The notes below the pieces were generated by a model, which was given only the letters and a program-made list of their open reading frames with translations, did no database searches and was not told the DNA's origin. Positions 7,526 through 17,300 of a DNA stretch of 48,547 nucleotides are shown piece by piece (positions within the stretch are counted from its first letter, which is position 1; every line of letters starts with the position of its first letter). This DNA comes from Planctomycetota bacterium. GTDB lineage: Bacteria; Planctomycetota; UBA11346. The DNA is taken from contig BJHQ01000008.1 in assembly GCA_014193115.1 (NCBI GenBank), positions 1 to 48,547 on the forward strand. The letters are read 5' to 3'. Position numbers and translations under genes: made by a program.

Positions 7526-8776
7526 TTGCAGATGCTGATTCGGCAAGGGCTTGCGAGGAATATTACATTTCTTGCATCCATACTGCAAATCTGTAAACAG
7601 CACGCCGTGCCCATCCCTCGCCGCACCCGTGCCAGCCTGCTCGCCGCTGCACGCCAGCAGTTGGTCGTGGGCGTCACTGGTCCACGGCAGGCGGGCAAGA
7701 CGACCCTGGTGCGGTCGTGCTTCTCAGACCACGCCTATCTGAACCTGGAAGACCCCGAGCACCGCGATTTCGCCCAGCGCGATCCCAAGGGCTTTCTGGC
7801 CCGGGAAGGGGGCATGATCTTGGACGAGGTCCAGCGTGTTCCCGAGCTGCTCTCGGTGATCCAGACCATCGTTGACACCGACCCCCGGCCCGGCCGCTTC
7901 ATCGTCACCGGCTCCCAGGTCTTCGCCTTGTCCGAGGCCATTAGCCAGTCGCTGGCCGGGCGCATTGCCCTGATTAATTTGCTGCCGTTCAGCATCGGTG
8001 AACTGGCCGATGGCGGGCGGTTGCCGGCGACCTTGGATGCCCTGCTCATCACGGGTGGCTACCCGCCAATTTATGACCGGGATCTGCCGCCCCGCACCTG
8101 GCTGGCTGACTACATCACCACCTACATCGAACGCGATGTCCGCCAGGTGCTGGAGATCCGCGATCTTGCCTCGTTCCAGCGTTTCCTTGGCCTGTGCGCT
8201 GGGTGGGTTGGCCAACTCGTCAACCTGTCGGCCCTGGCCACCGATGCCGGGGTCTCGGCCAACACCGCCAAGTCGTGGTTGGGGGTGCTCCAGACCAGCG
8301 GCCTGATCGCCCTGGTCCAACCGCATCACCGCAACTACCGCAAGCGCCTGGTGAAGACCCCGAAACTGCACTGGCTCGATAGCGGCCTGTGCTGTCGTCT
8401 GCTGGGGATCCAGGATGCCGCACACCTGGCTACCCACCCCGCACGCGGCGCGATCTTCGAGTCCTGGGTCTTCAGTGAACTCGTGAAGGGCCGATTCCAG
8501 CGCCGCGAGGCCGCCAATCTGTTTTTCTGGCGCAACCATATCGGCGAAGAGGTCGACCTGCTGGCCGACCACGGACAGACCCTGCTGCCCATCGAGATCA
8601 AGTCCGGTGCCACCATCGCTAGCGACTGGTTCGATGGCCTGCGCCGCTTCGCCGCCCTGGCCGGGGCCGAGGCTGAACCGCCGGTGCTGGTCCATGGTGG
8701 CACGACCACCGGCCAGCGCGAAGGTGTCCGCCTGATTCCCTGGAATGACCTCGCCACCCTAGCGGATGCCGTCTGA
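7526..8776 (+). CDS. AAA_14 / DUF4143 ATP-binding protein
   Basis: The protein has up to 416 residues. A P-loop TGPRQAGKTTLVRSCF is followed by a Walker B-like GMILDEVQRVPELLSVIQ, the sensor-like RFIVTGSQVFALSEAISQSL and GRIALINLLPFSIGEL, all diagnostic of the AAA_14 domain. The C-terminal DUF4143 contains LADYITTYIERDVRQVLEIR, GLIALVQPHHRNYRKRLVKT, KLHWLDSGLCCRLLGI, GAIFESWVFSELVKGR and the nuclease-like FFWRNHIGEEVDLLADHG, ending with PIEIKSGATI. This D...EVD...EIKSG pattern resembles PD-(D/E)XK nucleases. The first 27 residues are not typical. A GTG at 7607 (VPIPRRTRASLLAA) is the better family start. Role: a mobile, widespread family in bacteria and archaea of unknown function, often in accessory DNA. 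Confidence 0.9.
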   Translation: MQMLIRQGLARNITFLASILQICKQHAVPIPRRTRASLLAAARQQLVVGVTGPRQAGKTTLVRSCFSDHAYLNLEDPEHRDFAQRDPKGFLAREGGMILDEVQRVPELLSVIQTIVDTDPRPGRFIVTGSQVFALSEAISQSLAGRIALINLLPFSIGELADGGRLPATLDALLITGGYPPIYDRDLPPRTWLADYITTYIERDVRQVLEIRDLASFQRFLGLCAGWVGQLVNLSALATDAGVSANTAKSWLGVLQTSGLIALVQPHHRNYRKRLVKTPKLHWLDSGLCCRLLGIQDAAHLATHPARGAIFESWVFSELVKGRFQRREAANLFFWRNHIGEEVDLLADHGQTLLPIEIKSGATIASDWFDGLRRFAALAGAEAEPPVLVHGGTTTGQREGVRLIPWNDLATLADAV

Positions 8777-8823
8777 TATACCCCGCCGCCGGCTTTCTTA
8801 AAAATTGTCAGAAACTAGCCTCA

Positions 8824-8958
8824 GAACTGGGAATGGATATCCGTTCTCGGGTTGAAGGGAATCCGGCCATCGCGGCTCAGTCGACGCTTACCTATGATCT
8901 GGAGTCGAACCCGTTGACCATCACCGACGGCGAAGGTGGCGTCACTGCTAAAGTCTGA
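8824..8958 (+). pseudogene. Rhs/YD-repeat protein relic
   Basis: The plus frame reads ELGMDIRSRVEGNPAIAAQS, then TLTYDLESNPLTITDGEGGV and TAKV before a TGA at 8956. The YDLESNPLTITDGEGG text is a YD/Rhs repeat unit (compare the usual YDxxGNLTxxTDxxG). No start or continuation exists, so this is a fragment of a lost Rhs gene, separate from the two large ones at 14325 and 29859. Confidence 0.55.
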
Positions 8959-8976
8959 GACTTTAACGGCCAGGTA

Positions 8977-9020
8977 TTTTCTTTAGCTATCACTGGTGTG
9001 TTGATCTGCTTTGTGCCTAG
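8977..9020. repeat. 44-bp dispersed repeat R4, copy B
   Basis: This is the second copy of the repeat at 6851-6893 (TTTTCTTTAGCTATCACTGG and on), differing by one substitution and one inserted T. It follows the Rhs relic. A small hairpin AAAGTC TGA GACTTT lies just upstream at 8950-8964. Confidence 0.6.
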
Positions 9021-9126
9021 CCGTGGCCTGACCTTGGAGCAGGGCAAACCGCACCTGGCATGATTTGGCGGGGTGAGCTGAGCCAAGGCCGGTTGCTGTG
9101 GCCTTCTCCCTGCCAACGTCGCCATC

Positions 9127-9567
9127 ATGGCCGATCCGCTCATGCCTGTCCTGCTCGCCACAGGGGCCGCCAGCCTCGCTGCCGATGCAAACACCAGCCG
9201 ATCCGAGCTGGAGCGAATGGCCAATGCTTGGGCTGGCATCACCGACCATCCCGACTGGCCCGCCCTACCGGTCGAAGTCCAGGTCGAGGCCTTGGATCAA
9301 GCCGCGCGCATCCAGGTGCTGCGCTTCCGGTCGAACGAGGCGGATGCCACCTCCCTTGCCGAAGCCCACCGGTTGACCGCATGGGCGGCCCAGCTCCACC
9401 CCGAGAGTTACGCAGTGCGAGCTTCGCTGGTGAAGATCATCGAAGCGATGCAGACACCGGACGCTTCGTGCCGCTTGGCCGAAGAGCTGCTGCGGGTGAT
9501 GGAGCGCCTGAGGGAGCGGGCGCCGCTATTCCGGCCAGACCAGAGGATGTCAGGGGACGGGACCTGA
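9127..9567 (+). CDS. Hypothetical helical protein, 146 aa
   Basis: The frame runs from MADPLMPVLLATGAASLAAD to a C-terminus FRPDQRMSGDGT. It looks all-helical, with ELERMANAWAGITDHPDW, LAEAHRLTAWAAQLHPES and SCRLAEELLRVMERLRERAP. I do not recognise a family. Support for its being real is that a decayed copy of its 3' half lies at about 10395-10583, with matching order of protein-like segments. The N-terminal Ala-rich part could be a weak signal sequence, but no clear cleavage site is seen. Confidence 0.55.
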   Translation: MADPLMPVLLATGAASLAADANTSRSELERMANAWAGITDHPDWPALPVEVQVEALDQAARIQVLRFRSNEADATSLAEAHRLTAWAAQLHPESYAVRASLVKIIEAMQTPDASCRLAEELLRVMERLRERAPLFRPDQRMSGDGT

Positions 9568-9678
9568 TCCTACTTCCCGTGGGCAATCCGCTTCCAGTCC
9601 GCCACCGGGATCAAATCCAGGGTCGTGCCGGCCGTCGCCTGACCGTGGTCCGCCGCCTGCCTCACGGTCTGATCCGGC

Positions 9679-10335
9679 ATGTGCGGACGGTTCGCCAACT
9701 CCGAGACCATCCCGGTCATGCGCGCCACCTTCGCCTCGGAGGGAAACGAGGTGCCCTGGTCGCCGTCCTGGAATATCACGCCGACCCGTCAGATCCCGGT
9801 TCTGATCCAGGATCAGCGCTCGCGCCGGCTCGGACTGATGCGCTGGGGCTGGAATCCTGATGCTCTGGGAGGACGCCTGCTGGTGAACTGCCGCGGCGAC
9901 GAAGCTCACGCCAAGCGCATGTTCCAAGCGCCACTGGAAAACCGACGTTGCCTGATTCCGGCCACGGCGTTCTACGAATGGCGACCCGCAGCGCAGGCGA
10001 AAGCCAAGCCGACTCCCTTTGCCTTCGCGCCCCGTGCCGGCGGTCTGTTCGCCATCGCCGGTTTGTGGCTACCTCGGATCGACGCTGATGGCACTCGGTC
10101 TGGCGCGGTCATTCTCATGACCGTTCCGGCCAACGATGTGGTCGCGCCGGTCCATGACCGCATGCCGCTGGTCATTGGGCGGGAGCAGGCTGCCGCGTGG
10201 CTGACCGACCCGGAGGCAGCCCGTGACCTGATTATAACACCGCCGGCCGAGGCGTGGATGAGCTGGCGCATCGGGCAGGCCATTGGCGATGTGCGCAGAG
10301 ACGGGCCAGAGATCGCGGCGGATGTAGGCGAATAA
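9679..10335 (+). CDS. yedK: SRAP-domain protein (YedK/HMCES family), abasic-site DNA-protein crosslinking
   Basis: The 218-residue protein begins MCGRFAN, placing the catalytic Cys at position 2 as the family requires after Met removal. Other family landmarks follow in order: PSWNITPTRQIPVLIQ, LGLMRWGWNPDAL, LVNCRGDEAHAKRMFQAPLE, RRCLIPATAFYEWRP (catalytic Glu), GLFAIAGLW, ILMTVPANDVVAPVHDRMPL (conserved His-Asp-Arg-Met-Pro) and a C-terminal region normal in length. Known function: it forms a thiazolidine crosslink with abasic sites in single-stranded DNA to protect them. It is in the accessory zone, between a hypothetical gene and a decayed copy of that gene; SRAP genes are common on mobile DNA. 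Confidence 0.95.
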   Translation: MCGRFANSETIPVMRATFASEGNEVPWSPSWNITPTRQIPVLIQDQRSRRLGLMRWGWNPDALGGRLLVNCRGDEAHAKRMFQAPLENRRCLIPATAFYEWRPAAQAKAKPTPFAFAPRAGGLFAIAGLWLPRIDADGTRSGAVILMTVPANDVVAPVHDRMPLVIGREQAAAWLTDPEAARDLIITPPAEAWMSWRIGQAIGDVRRDGPEIAADVGE

Positions 10336-10394
10336 GCAGTGTGCTTTGGCTGCTGTGACGACCAGTCAGGTTGGACGAGGCCCGGCGCCTGACC

Positions 10395-10583
10395 GGCTGA
10401 GCCGCAAAGCTCCTCCCCGAGAGCTACGCGATGCGGGTTTCCCTGATGAAAATCCACGAAGCATAGCAGACGCCAGTTGCTTCGCCCGACCTCGCCGAGG
10501 AGCTACTGTGCGTGATGGAGCGGCTCCGTGAACTGGTACCCCTGCAACGTGGAGACCAGCGTCTGTCGGGTGACGGGACCTGA
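10395..10583 (+). pseudogene. Decayed second copy of the 3' half of the gene at 9127
   Basis: The DNA parallels 9370-9567 segment by segment: CCCCGAGAG.TACGC, then TCCCTGATGAAAATC against TCGCTGGTGAAGATC, GTGATGGAGCGGCTCCGTGA against GTGATGGAGCGCCTGAGGGA, and an identical GACGGGACCTGA end. Indels break the frame (for example CATAGCAGACGCC against CGATGCAGACACC). The rest of 10336-10764 holds nothing else I can support. Confidence 0.6.
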
Positions 10584-10764
10584 AGACCGAGTCCTATTGG
10601 TGACACACTGGTCCAGGCACAGGCCAGGTTCCGCATCGCCAAAATCTGTCGCTTGCGTTTCTTCGCCAGTTGGTATTCACGTCACCGCCGTGAAACAGCC
10701 GTCTCGAACTTCCCGCAGGCATCGCTCGTATTGCACTACTCGTCGCGGGTGGTGCTGGCGATGT

Positions 10765-11625
10765 ATGCTATTTTTTGTAGCATTTTTGATGATCAATGGG
10801 TGCGGTCAACGTAGCGAAGCACTTTCAGGCCAGCAAGCCCGGTCGGGTTCGCCGCCGGCTGCTTCCAGCTTGCCGCCGGTGAAATCCGGAGCCGCGTCCA
10901 GTGAACCAGCCGGCGGCTCGGAACGACCGGCCCGATTGGAGGGCAAGGGCATCCAACCATCGGCTCGTCCAGGTGACGCCGAGAGCGAGGTCGTGGCCGA
11001 CCGCCATTTCCGATCGCTCACCGGGATGGCACCTGACGAGCGGATCGATCTGGGGAAGGTCATTGGGACGGTGACTCTGCCGGAACGCATCGCCCGCTCA
11101 GGCACGGTGCGCTGGCGGCAGGTTGCCGGTGGGGGCGAAGGCACCTGCTCGGCTGAGTTTTCGGACCTGAGTGCGGGAAGCGTCGGCTTCCGACAGGTAG
11201 ACGGCGTTGCTGGCCAATGGGTGGCGCGGTTCCGTGGGGGCATCCTGGAGCTGGCAGGCACGCCGGCATTGTCGGCCAAGAGCCAGAGCGGAGCCACCGA
11301 GGCAGCGCGCCACTTGCTGCTGGTCGCCGGAAATTTGCCAAAGGGTCCTCTTGGCGGCAGTGCGTCAGTCATGCTTGCAGGTGCAACCTATCGGGTCGCC
11401 CAGGCCGGTCCGACCGGCCTCCGCCTGGTCGGGGTCACTGATCCGGTCACGGGTCAGAACGATGGGACCAGCTATCCCCTCGCCCGCGGTCAGACCGACG
11501 AGGCCCGAGTGCTGCTTGCTGACGGTCAGATCACTGGGCTGCAACGGATCGGCACTGTGTGGCAGTCGGCCGATGATGGCGGCTTCATCGGTTTCCGTTT
11601 GGATGTGACCTTCTCTTCGCCGTGA
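10765..11625 (+). CDS. Predicted lipoprotein, first gene of the Rhs operon
   Basis: From the ATG at 10765 the protein (286 residues) begins MLFFVAFLMINGCGQRSEAL, a short hydrophobic segment followed by a Cys that fits a lipobox (I-N-G-C, the N being unusual). The frame is open further upstream, but that text is not protein-like. A Ser/Pro/Gly-rich linker follows, then a beta-rich domain: LGKVIGTVTLPERIARSGTV, WVARFRGGILELAGTP, HLLLVAGNLPKGPLGGSASV and VLLADGQITGLQRIGTVW. I do not recognise the family. The gene ends 26 bp before the start of the next secreted protein, on the same strand, and they are likely cotranscribed with the giant Rhs gene. Confidence 0.7.
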   Translation: MLFFVAFLMINGCGQRSEALSGQQARSGSPPAASSLPPVKSGAASSEPAGGSERPARLEGKGIQPSARPGDAESEVVADRHFRSLTGMAPDERIDLGKVIGTVTLPERIARSGTVRWRQVAGGGEGTCSAEFSDLSAGSVGFRQVDGVAGQWVARFRGGILELAGTPALSAKSQSGATEAARHLLLVAGNLPKGPLGGSASVMLAGATYRVAQAGPTGLRLVGVTDPVTGQNDGTSYPLARGQTDEARVLLADGQITGLQRIGTVWQSADDGGFIGFRLDVTFSSP

Positions 11626-11651
11626 ACCGGTTTTGTCAGGAAGCCAAGCCC

Positions 11652-14291
11652 ATGCGTTCCCCGTCTCAGTTGCTGGCCATCGTCTTTGCGGTGGGTGCTG
11701 GCGTTGCTCCTGGCCTGGCCAGCGAAGGCCAGGTCGGCCCATTCCGATGGGGCCGCTGGCTGCTCAATCCCGATGCCCCAACACAACAGGCAACACCAGC
11801 CGATCCCTCCCAGATTGAGCGGGCATCGCTACTCAGCGGCGATGCGGACTCGGGCGTCATCGATCTGCTCGGGTGGCAGGGGACGAATCAGGCAGGCACC
11901 ATCTCGTTTGCCGGCAATTCGTTCCTGGCAGCTCCAGGCACCACCTGGTGGATCGGATCACCGACCTGGGACATCCAGCGCGGCAGCCAGACGAATGGCA
12001 CCTGGAGCTACGTCCGCCGGTTGCAACAGGATTGGCGTATCCACCTCGGATATTGCGAGCGCTCAGCAGCCGAATTGTCCGCTGCCCACGGCGCTCCTGC
12101 CCGGATCGGCTCGAATCTGCTGGGCGTCAATGCCGTCGTGGTGGAGCTTGATGGCCGTTGGGTGAGCAACACCGTCGGTGGCTGGACGACCAATTATTAC
12201 AGCGGAAATCCACCGAACTGCGGCGTCTGGGCAGTGCCCGCTGGCATGTCGATCAACAGTGCACAACAGAATGCTGCGAATCGCTTGGCCAGTTTCTCGA
12301 CCTTCCTGAGCGGAACGACACCCCGTACTGGGCCATGGAAGTTGGACTTCCGGGTCGGTGCAGGCGGCACCTGGGTTGTTGAACTGGATACTAACGGCGA
12401 CGGCGTGACGGATCGGACCCTGACCAGCAGAGACGCTGGTATGGCTGCCAGTCCGTTTTCGGGCATCACCGGTCAAAGCGGTTTGATGCTGTCGGTCGAG
12501 GCCAGCGCCGCTAACGGCCTGGGCTCTGTGGGGCGCACGCCGATGCAGCTCAGCTACCAGACGAGCGTCGCCGACGCGCCACCGGTGGTCAGCGTGGTGA
12601 GTGGTTCCTTTGACGCCAGGACACCGACCCGGGTGGCCTTGTCGGCCACGGCCAGCGACGATCGCACCACCTCGCTGCCCTGCGCGTGGACCATCTTGAG
12701 TGGTCCTTCCGGTTCGGGGATCAGCCCTGGGTCGGACGCATTCCACGTCAATTTGACGGTTGCGGCTGCTGGCACCTACCAAATCCAAGCCACGGTCACT
12801 GACCGCCTCGGGCAGACAGGAAGCAAAACCGCGACCATCGTGGTGCCGGCGATCCCGGTGTCGGGCTCGGTCACTCCGGCCTCTGCACTGCCGATTGGCC
12901 AGTCGCAGACTTTCACCGCCACCTGGACCGATCAGTTTGGCCAGTTGGCGGGGAACGCTGTGTCGAGTTGGGCAGTCGACCGCGGCACGATCGATGCGCA
13001 GGGTCGATTCACCGCAGTCGGGCCGGCCGGTCCGGTCATGGTCACTGCGACCACCCTGGCCGCGCTCCAGGCTGATCCCACGAACGGATCGGCAGTCGTG
13101 GCCACGGCCGTGGTCGATGTCACAACGGCTCCAAGCGAAGGTCAACTCGGTCCATTCCGCTGGGGCCGCTGGCGCCTTGATCCGAACGCCCCCACGGCCG
13201 CTGCCCAACCGGCTGACCCAATCCAGGTGGAGGCTGGCACGCTGGTCACTGGGGATCAGGTGCATGGCCGTATCGATCTGCGGCAATGGCAAGGCACGAA
13301 TCAGGCCGGAACCATCACCTTTGCCGGTAATGCATTGCTCGCCCCACCTGAGACGACGTGGTGGATTGGCTTGCCAAGCTGGGACATCCAGCGCGGCACC
13401 CAGTCCGGCGGCCTGTGGACCTATACCCGCCGGACCCAGCAGGACTGGCGCTTGCACCTTGGCTATGCCGACCGGCCCGCAGCAGCGCTCTCTGCCTTGC
13501 ACGGCCAGCCATCCAAGATCGGCAGTAGCGATCTTGGCGCCGATGCCATTGTCCTGGAACTTGATGGCCGCTGGATCAGCCCCACCGTGAGCGGCTGGAC
13601 GACGGGATATTACAGCGGAAATCCACCGAATTGCGGAGTGTGGGCCGTGCCCGCCGGCCAATCGATCAACAGCGCCCAGCAGCAGGTCGCAAACCGTCTG
13701 GCCGATCTGACTGCGGCGTTGACCGGCTTCGCCCCGGCCAATGGCCAATGGGCGGTGGATTTCCGGGTCGCTGCTGGCGGGTCGTGGTCCTTGGCCATCG
13801 ACCGCACAGGCGACGGCATCGCCGAGTTGCGCCTGACCAGCAGCGATCCAGGAAACCACCCATCGCCATTCACGTCGATCACCGGCCAGAGCGGCTTGCT
13901 CCTGTCGATGGAAGCCTCGGCTGCCAATGCTCTGGGTACGGTCGGTCGCTCGCCAGTCACCGTCGCCTACCAGCGGACCACCGATACGCCGCCCCAAGTG
14001 ACCTTACCGAGTGGATTGACCACCGGCGAAACGGAACTGACGGTCACCGCCAGCGCCAGCGATGACGGCGGTATCGGTGGCCTGACCTGGGTCCATCAAT
14101 GGGTTGGCACCCCGCCGGCTCCTGCGGTACTGATCCCCGGTAGCAATGGTTCGGTGACTATCCGGTTCACCAAAATCGGAACCTATCGGCTTCGCTCCAC
14201 GGCGACGGATGCGGCTGGGGCCAGTACCTCCGCCGAGACCGATATCGTCGTCGTCCCGACCCCGACCGCCGTCACCACGACGCTTCCCTGA
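11652..14291 (+). CDS. Secreted protein with two tandem ~290-residue units and Ig-like linkers
   Basis: The start at 11652 gives a signal peptide (MRSPSQLLAIVFAVGAGVAP, then GLAS) and has CAGGAAG upstream; 879 residues. Two homologous units are obvious: unit 1 begins EGQVGPFRWGRWLLNPDAPT and unit 2, after about 470 residues, EGQLGPFRWGRWRLDPNAPT. Each continues with WQGTNQAGTI, TTWWIG, WDIQRG, QQDWR.HLGY, GGWTT.YYSGNPPNCGVWAVPAG, INSAQQ, DFRV.AGG.W, DGI/DGV and ITGQSGL. Between them and at the end are PKD/Ig-like domains (PPVVSVVSGSFDARTPTRVA; LPIGQSQTFTATWTDQFGQL; PPQVTLPSGLTTGETELTVT). I do not know the unit family; the conserved Trp and Gly-Asn-Pro-Pro-Asn-Cys-Gly-Val-Trp suggest a binding domain. 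It lies between the lipoprotein and the giant Rhs gene with short gaps. Confidence 0.8.
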   Translation: MRSPSQLLAIVFAVGAGVAPGLASEGQVGPFRWGRWLLNPDAPTQQATPADPSQIERASLLSGDADSGVIDLLGWQGTNQAGTISFAGNSFLAAPGTTWWIGSPTWDIQRGSQTNGTWSYVRRLQQDWRIHLGYCERSAAELSAAHGAPARIGSNLLGVNAVVVELDGRWVSNTVGGWTTNYYSGNPPNCGVWAVPAGMSINSAQQNAANRLASFSTFLSGTTPRTGPWKLDFRVGAGGTWVVELDTNGDGVTDRTLTSRDAGMAASPFSGITGQSGLMLSVEASAANGLGSVGRTPMQLSYQTSVADAPPVVSVVSGSFDARTPTRVALSATASDDRTTSLPCAWTILSGPSGSGISPGSDAFHVNLTVAAAGTYQIQATVTDRLGQTGSKTATIVVPAIPVSGSVTPASALPIGQSQTFTATWTDQFGQLAGNAVSSWAVDRGTIDAQGRFTAVGPAGPVMVTATTLAALQADPTNGSAVVATAVVDVTTAPSEGQLGPFRWGRWRLDPNAPTAAAQPADPIQVEAGTLVTGDQVHGRIDLRQWQGTNQAGTITFAGNALLAPPETTWWIGLPSWDIQRGTQSGGLWTYTRRTQQDWRLHLGYADRPAAALSALHGQPSKIGSSDLGADAIVLELDGRWISPTVSGWTTGYYSGNPPNCGVWAVPAGQSINSAQQQVANRLADLTAALTGFAPANGQWAVDFRVAAGGSWSLAIDRTGDGIAELRLTSSDPGNHPSPFTSITGQSGLLLSMEASAANALGTVGRSPVTVAYQRTTDTPPQVTLPSGLTTGETELTVTASASDDGGIGGLTWVHQWVGTPPAPAVLIPGSNGSVTIRFTKIGTYRLRSTATDAAGASTSAETDIVVVPTPTAVTTTLP

Positions 14292-14324
14292 TCGCTCGTC
14301 ATGTCATTGCCAACGGATCACGCC

Positions 14325-17300
14325 ATGCGCGCCTTGCTGCTGTCTGCTCTGATACTTGCCACCGCGGTGGCCGCCGACCCGCCACCGATCTGGACTCCGG
14401 TGGCAGACCTGCCGTCGGCAATCTCCATGCCCAGCGCGACGGTGCTGAACGATGGCCGGGTACTGGTTGCTGGAACTTCAAGCGCGGTTTCGTACCTCTA
14501 CCAACCAGCGGACAACACCTGGTCGATCGGTCCGAATCTGCTTGGGCCAGTCGAAGCCTTAGCTGATGGGAGAATCGTATCGGAGGGGATCGATGTGCCG
14601 GTCCTTTTCGATCCAGCGACCGGAATGAGTCAGACCACCACCGGTATGCCCGATCGGCTGTTCGCCGGACGCGGACCGATTCATCGACTCATCCGCCTGG
14701 CCGATGGCCGGATTGCAGCAAGTATCGATAGCTATCAATACTATCAGCCAGGCGTGTCCAATCCCATTCGGATTGGCCTATTGAACCCAGCAACGGCCAG
14801 CTGGCAGATGCATGCTATTCCACAGGCGGTCCAATTCACGGAGCAATACCGGGCCATGGACCTCGCCGCCACGCCCGATGGCCGGATCTTCATCGGCGGC
14901 GGTGAACTTCAGCCCACAGTATTCCCTTTCAGCCCAGATCTCTTGAATCGGGGCCTGTTCTTCGATCTGGCTACGACGAACTGGTCCGCATCCCAAACCT
15001 GCCTTGCCTGGTCCACCATCACCAGCACGCCGACCGGTATCCTGATCGTCGGAGGCGAAACCCACACCAATCAATATGCCGAAAACCGCCCGGCGCCACG
15101 CTCACGCCACACGACCACCGCTCTTGCAGACGGACGTTTCCTGGTCGCGGGCGGCCGAGTCTTAGGCGGCTCAGGGACCCTGTTCGATATCGTGTATGGC
15201 ACTACCAGCACCGAGTTCCGGGACCAATCTGGCGTGACGGTCGCCGGCCCGCCGCTCAATGCCGCACGTTATCAACACGCGGCAGTGACGTTGCACGACG
15301 GACGGGTCATGGTCATTGGCGGCCAGTACCGCAGTTCGCTTTTCGGCACTGACTCCGCCCTGCGTTCCTGCGAGGTCATTCGCCTCAACGCTCCCCTCGC
15401 CACATTGACCGCCGACCCAGCAGCTCCACTAGGCGAGCATGTCGTCCTGCGCGGAAACGTCCTGGCTCCGGTCACCGTGACCAGCATCAACTGGGGCAGC
15501 GCCAGCGCGCCTCCTGGAGCAACCCCATCCATCACCACCAGCAGCATTCCCGGCATGACTGGCATCGCCGTCCTGCCTGCAATCGGTAGCTATAACCTGA
15601 CAGCCGCCTTCACCCATGCGCAAGGTGTCAGCCTGGCCTCGCGCACGGTCGATCGCGGCCACCTGACTGCCACACCTGGCCAGTCGATCACCCTGGCCAG
15701 CCAGCTTCGCGACCAGTTCGGTGATCCGATGACTGGTACCATCACCTGGACAACCAATGGAGGTGGGACCATCACGCCAGACGGCGTCTTCACCGCTGGT
15801 GGCATCGACGGAAATTTCCTGCTCACCGCCCATGCTGGTGAACTGACCGACCAGGTGGTCGTGATCGTCCACAATGAAGCGCCAACGATAGCACAGCAGA
15901 TCACCTTTGCCGGTGATCCGCGCACCAATCATGGAACGTTGTCAGTCTTGGGCGCAGACGACGGCGGCGAGTCCGCGTTGAACTACACGTGGTCGCTGGT
16001 GAGTGGACCAGGGGACAGCAGCGTCGCGTTTGACCCCAATGGCGTCAATTCGGCGAAGTCCACGACGCTGACCGTTTCGCAGCAAGGGACTTATGTGGTG
16101 GCGGTGGACATCCGCGATGCCCAGGGTCTTAGCGTCCATCAAGAGCGGACATGCGCGATCGTCGCCATGCCCGTCCGTGGAATCATCGCGCCTGCACATC
16201 CTTCGGTCAGCCTCTTGAATAGCGTCACATTCTCAACGACGTGGTTCGACCAGTTCGACCAGCAGATCGCAGCCACCGACGGGTGGAGTGTTTCCGGCGG
16301 GGGTAGCATCGCCGCGGATGGCATGTTCACCGCCACTGGCCCTGAAGGCACGTATAAGATTGAAAACCGACTGAACGCCTCGGTGGTCGCAACTGCGTCA
16401 GTGACCGTCACCCCGTTCAATCACCCGCCGACCTTCACTCCCGGCAGCCCACCGACGGTGCTCGAAGACGCCGGCCCCCAGACCATCATGGGTTGGGCCA
16501 CGGCCATCGACGCAGGTGATCAGGGCCAGACCGTCGCATTCACCGTCACCGTGACCGCGAACTCAGCATTGTTCAGCGCTGCACCCAGCCTGTCGCCAAG
16601 CGGTAACCTGACGTTCACCTCAGCCCCAGACGCCATCGGCGCGGCAACCGTACTGATCACCGCCATTGATAGCGGTGGCGCCGTGAGCACGGCCGCAACG
16701 ACGTCGATCACCATCACCCCGGTAAACGATTCCCCCAGCTTCCACGTGCCAACAAATCTCACCGTCAGCTCGGTGACCGGCACGTTATCGATCAACCTCG
16801 CCGAAGGCATCACTGCCGGACCCGGTGAAATCGGCCAGACGGTGACCTTCACCGTCGTTGCAACCAATCCGGAACTGTACCTTACCCAGCCAGCCTTGAG
16901 TCCTGCCGGTCTCTTGACCATGACGCCAGTGGTCGGTGCAACCGGAGAGAGCGATTTGACCATGGTCGCCCATGACACCGGTGGCACGGAAAACGGCGGA
17001 AGTGATTCCAGCCCGCCATTGACCACCCGAATAACTTGGTCGGCAGAGCACACGAAAGTTAGTTTCGCGTCGGCAACCGCATCAGTGGTCGAAGGTTCTC
17101 CCATCCCGGTGACTATACGGATTTCACCAACCGTCAGCGTCCCGACTGATTGCGTGATGGAATCGTTTGGAACAGCACGCAGTTCCGGCATCCTCTCCGC
17201 AGCGCCTCCGACCACGGTGACCATCCCGGCCAATGCAGATTCTATCACCTTCTCCATTCCGACGGCCGGAAACCAGCTTTGGCAGCCAGAACCGCCGTTC

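Noticed and set aside
6629..7551. Shared 12-mer ATTCGGCAAGGG beside the tRNA fragment and near 7539 as an integration direct repeat
   Set aside because: Dozens of 12-mer repeats are expected by chance in a window this long, and nothing else supports an attachment core at the second place.
12063..13997. Long minus-strand frame of 644 codons
   Set aside because: It mirrors the tandem-unit secreted protein; the text is Arg/Gly/His-rich shadow sequence typical of antisense frames in GC-rich genes.
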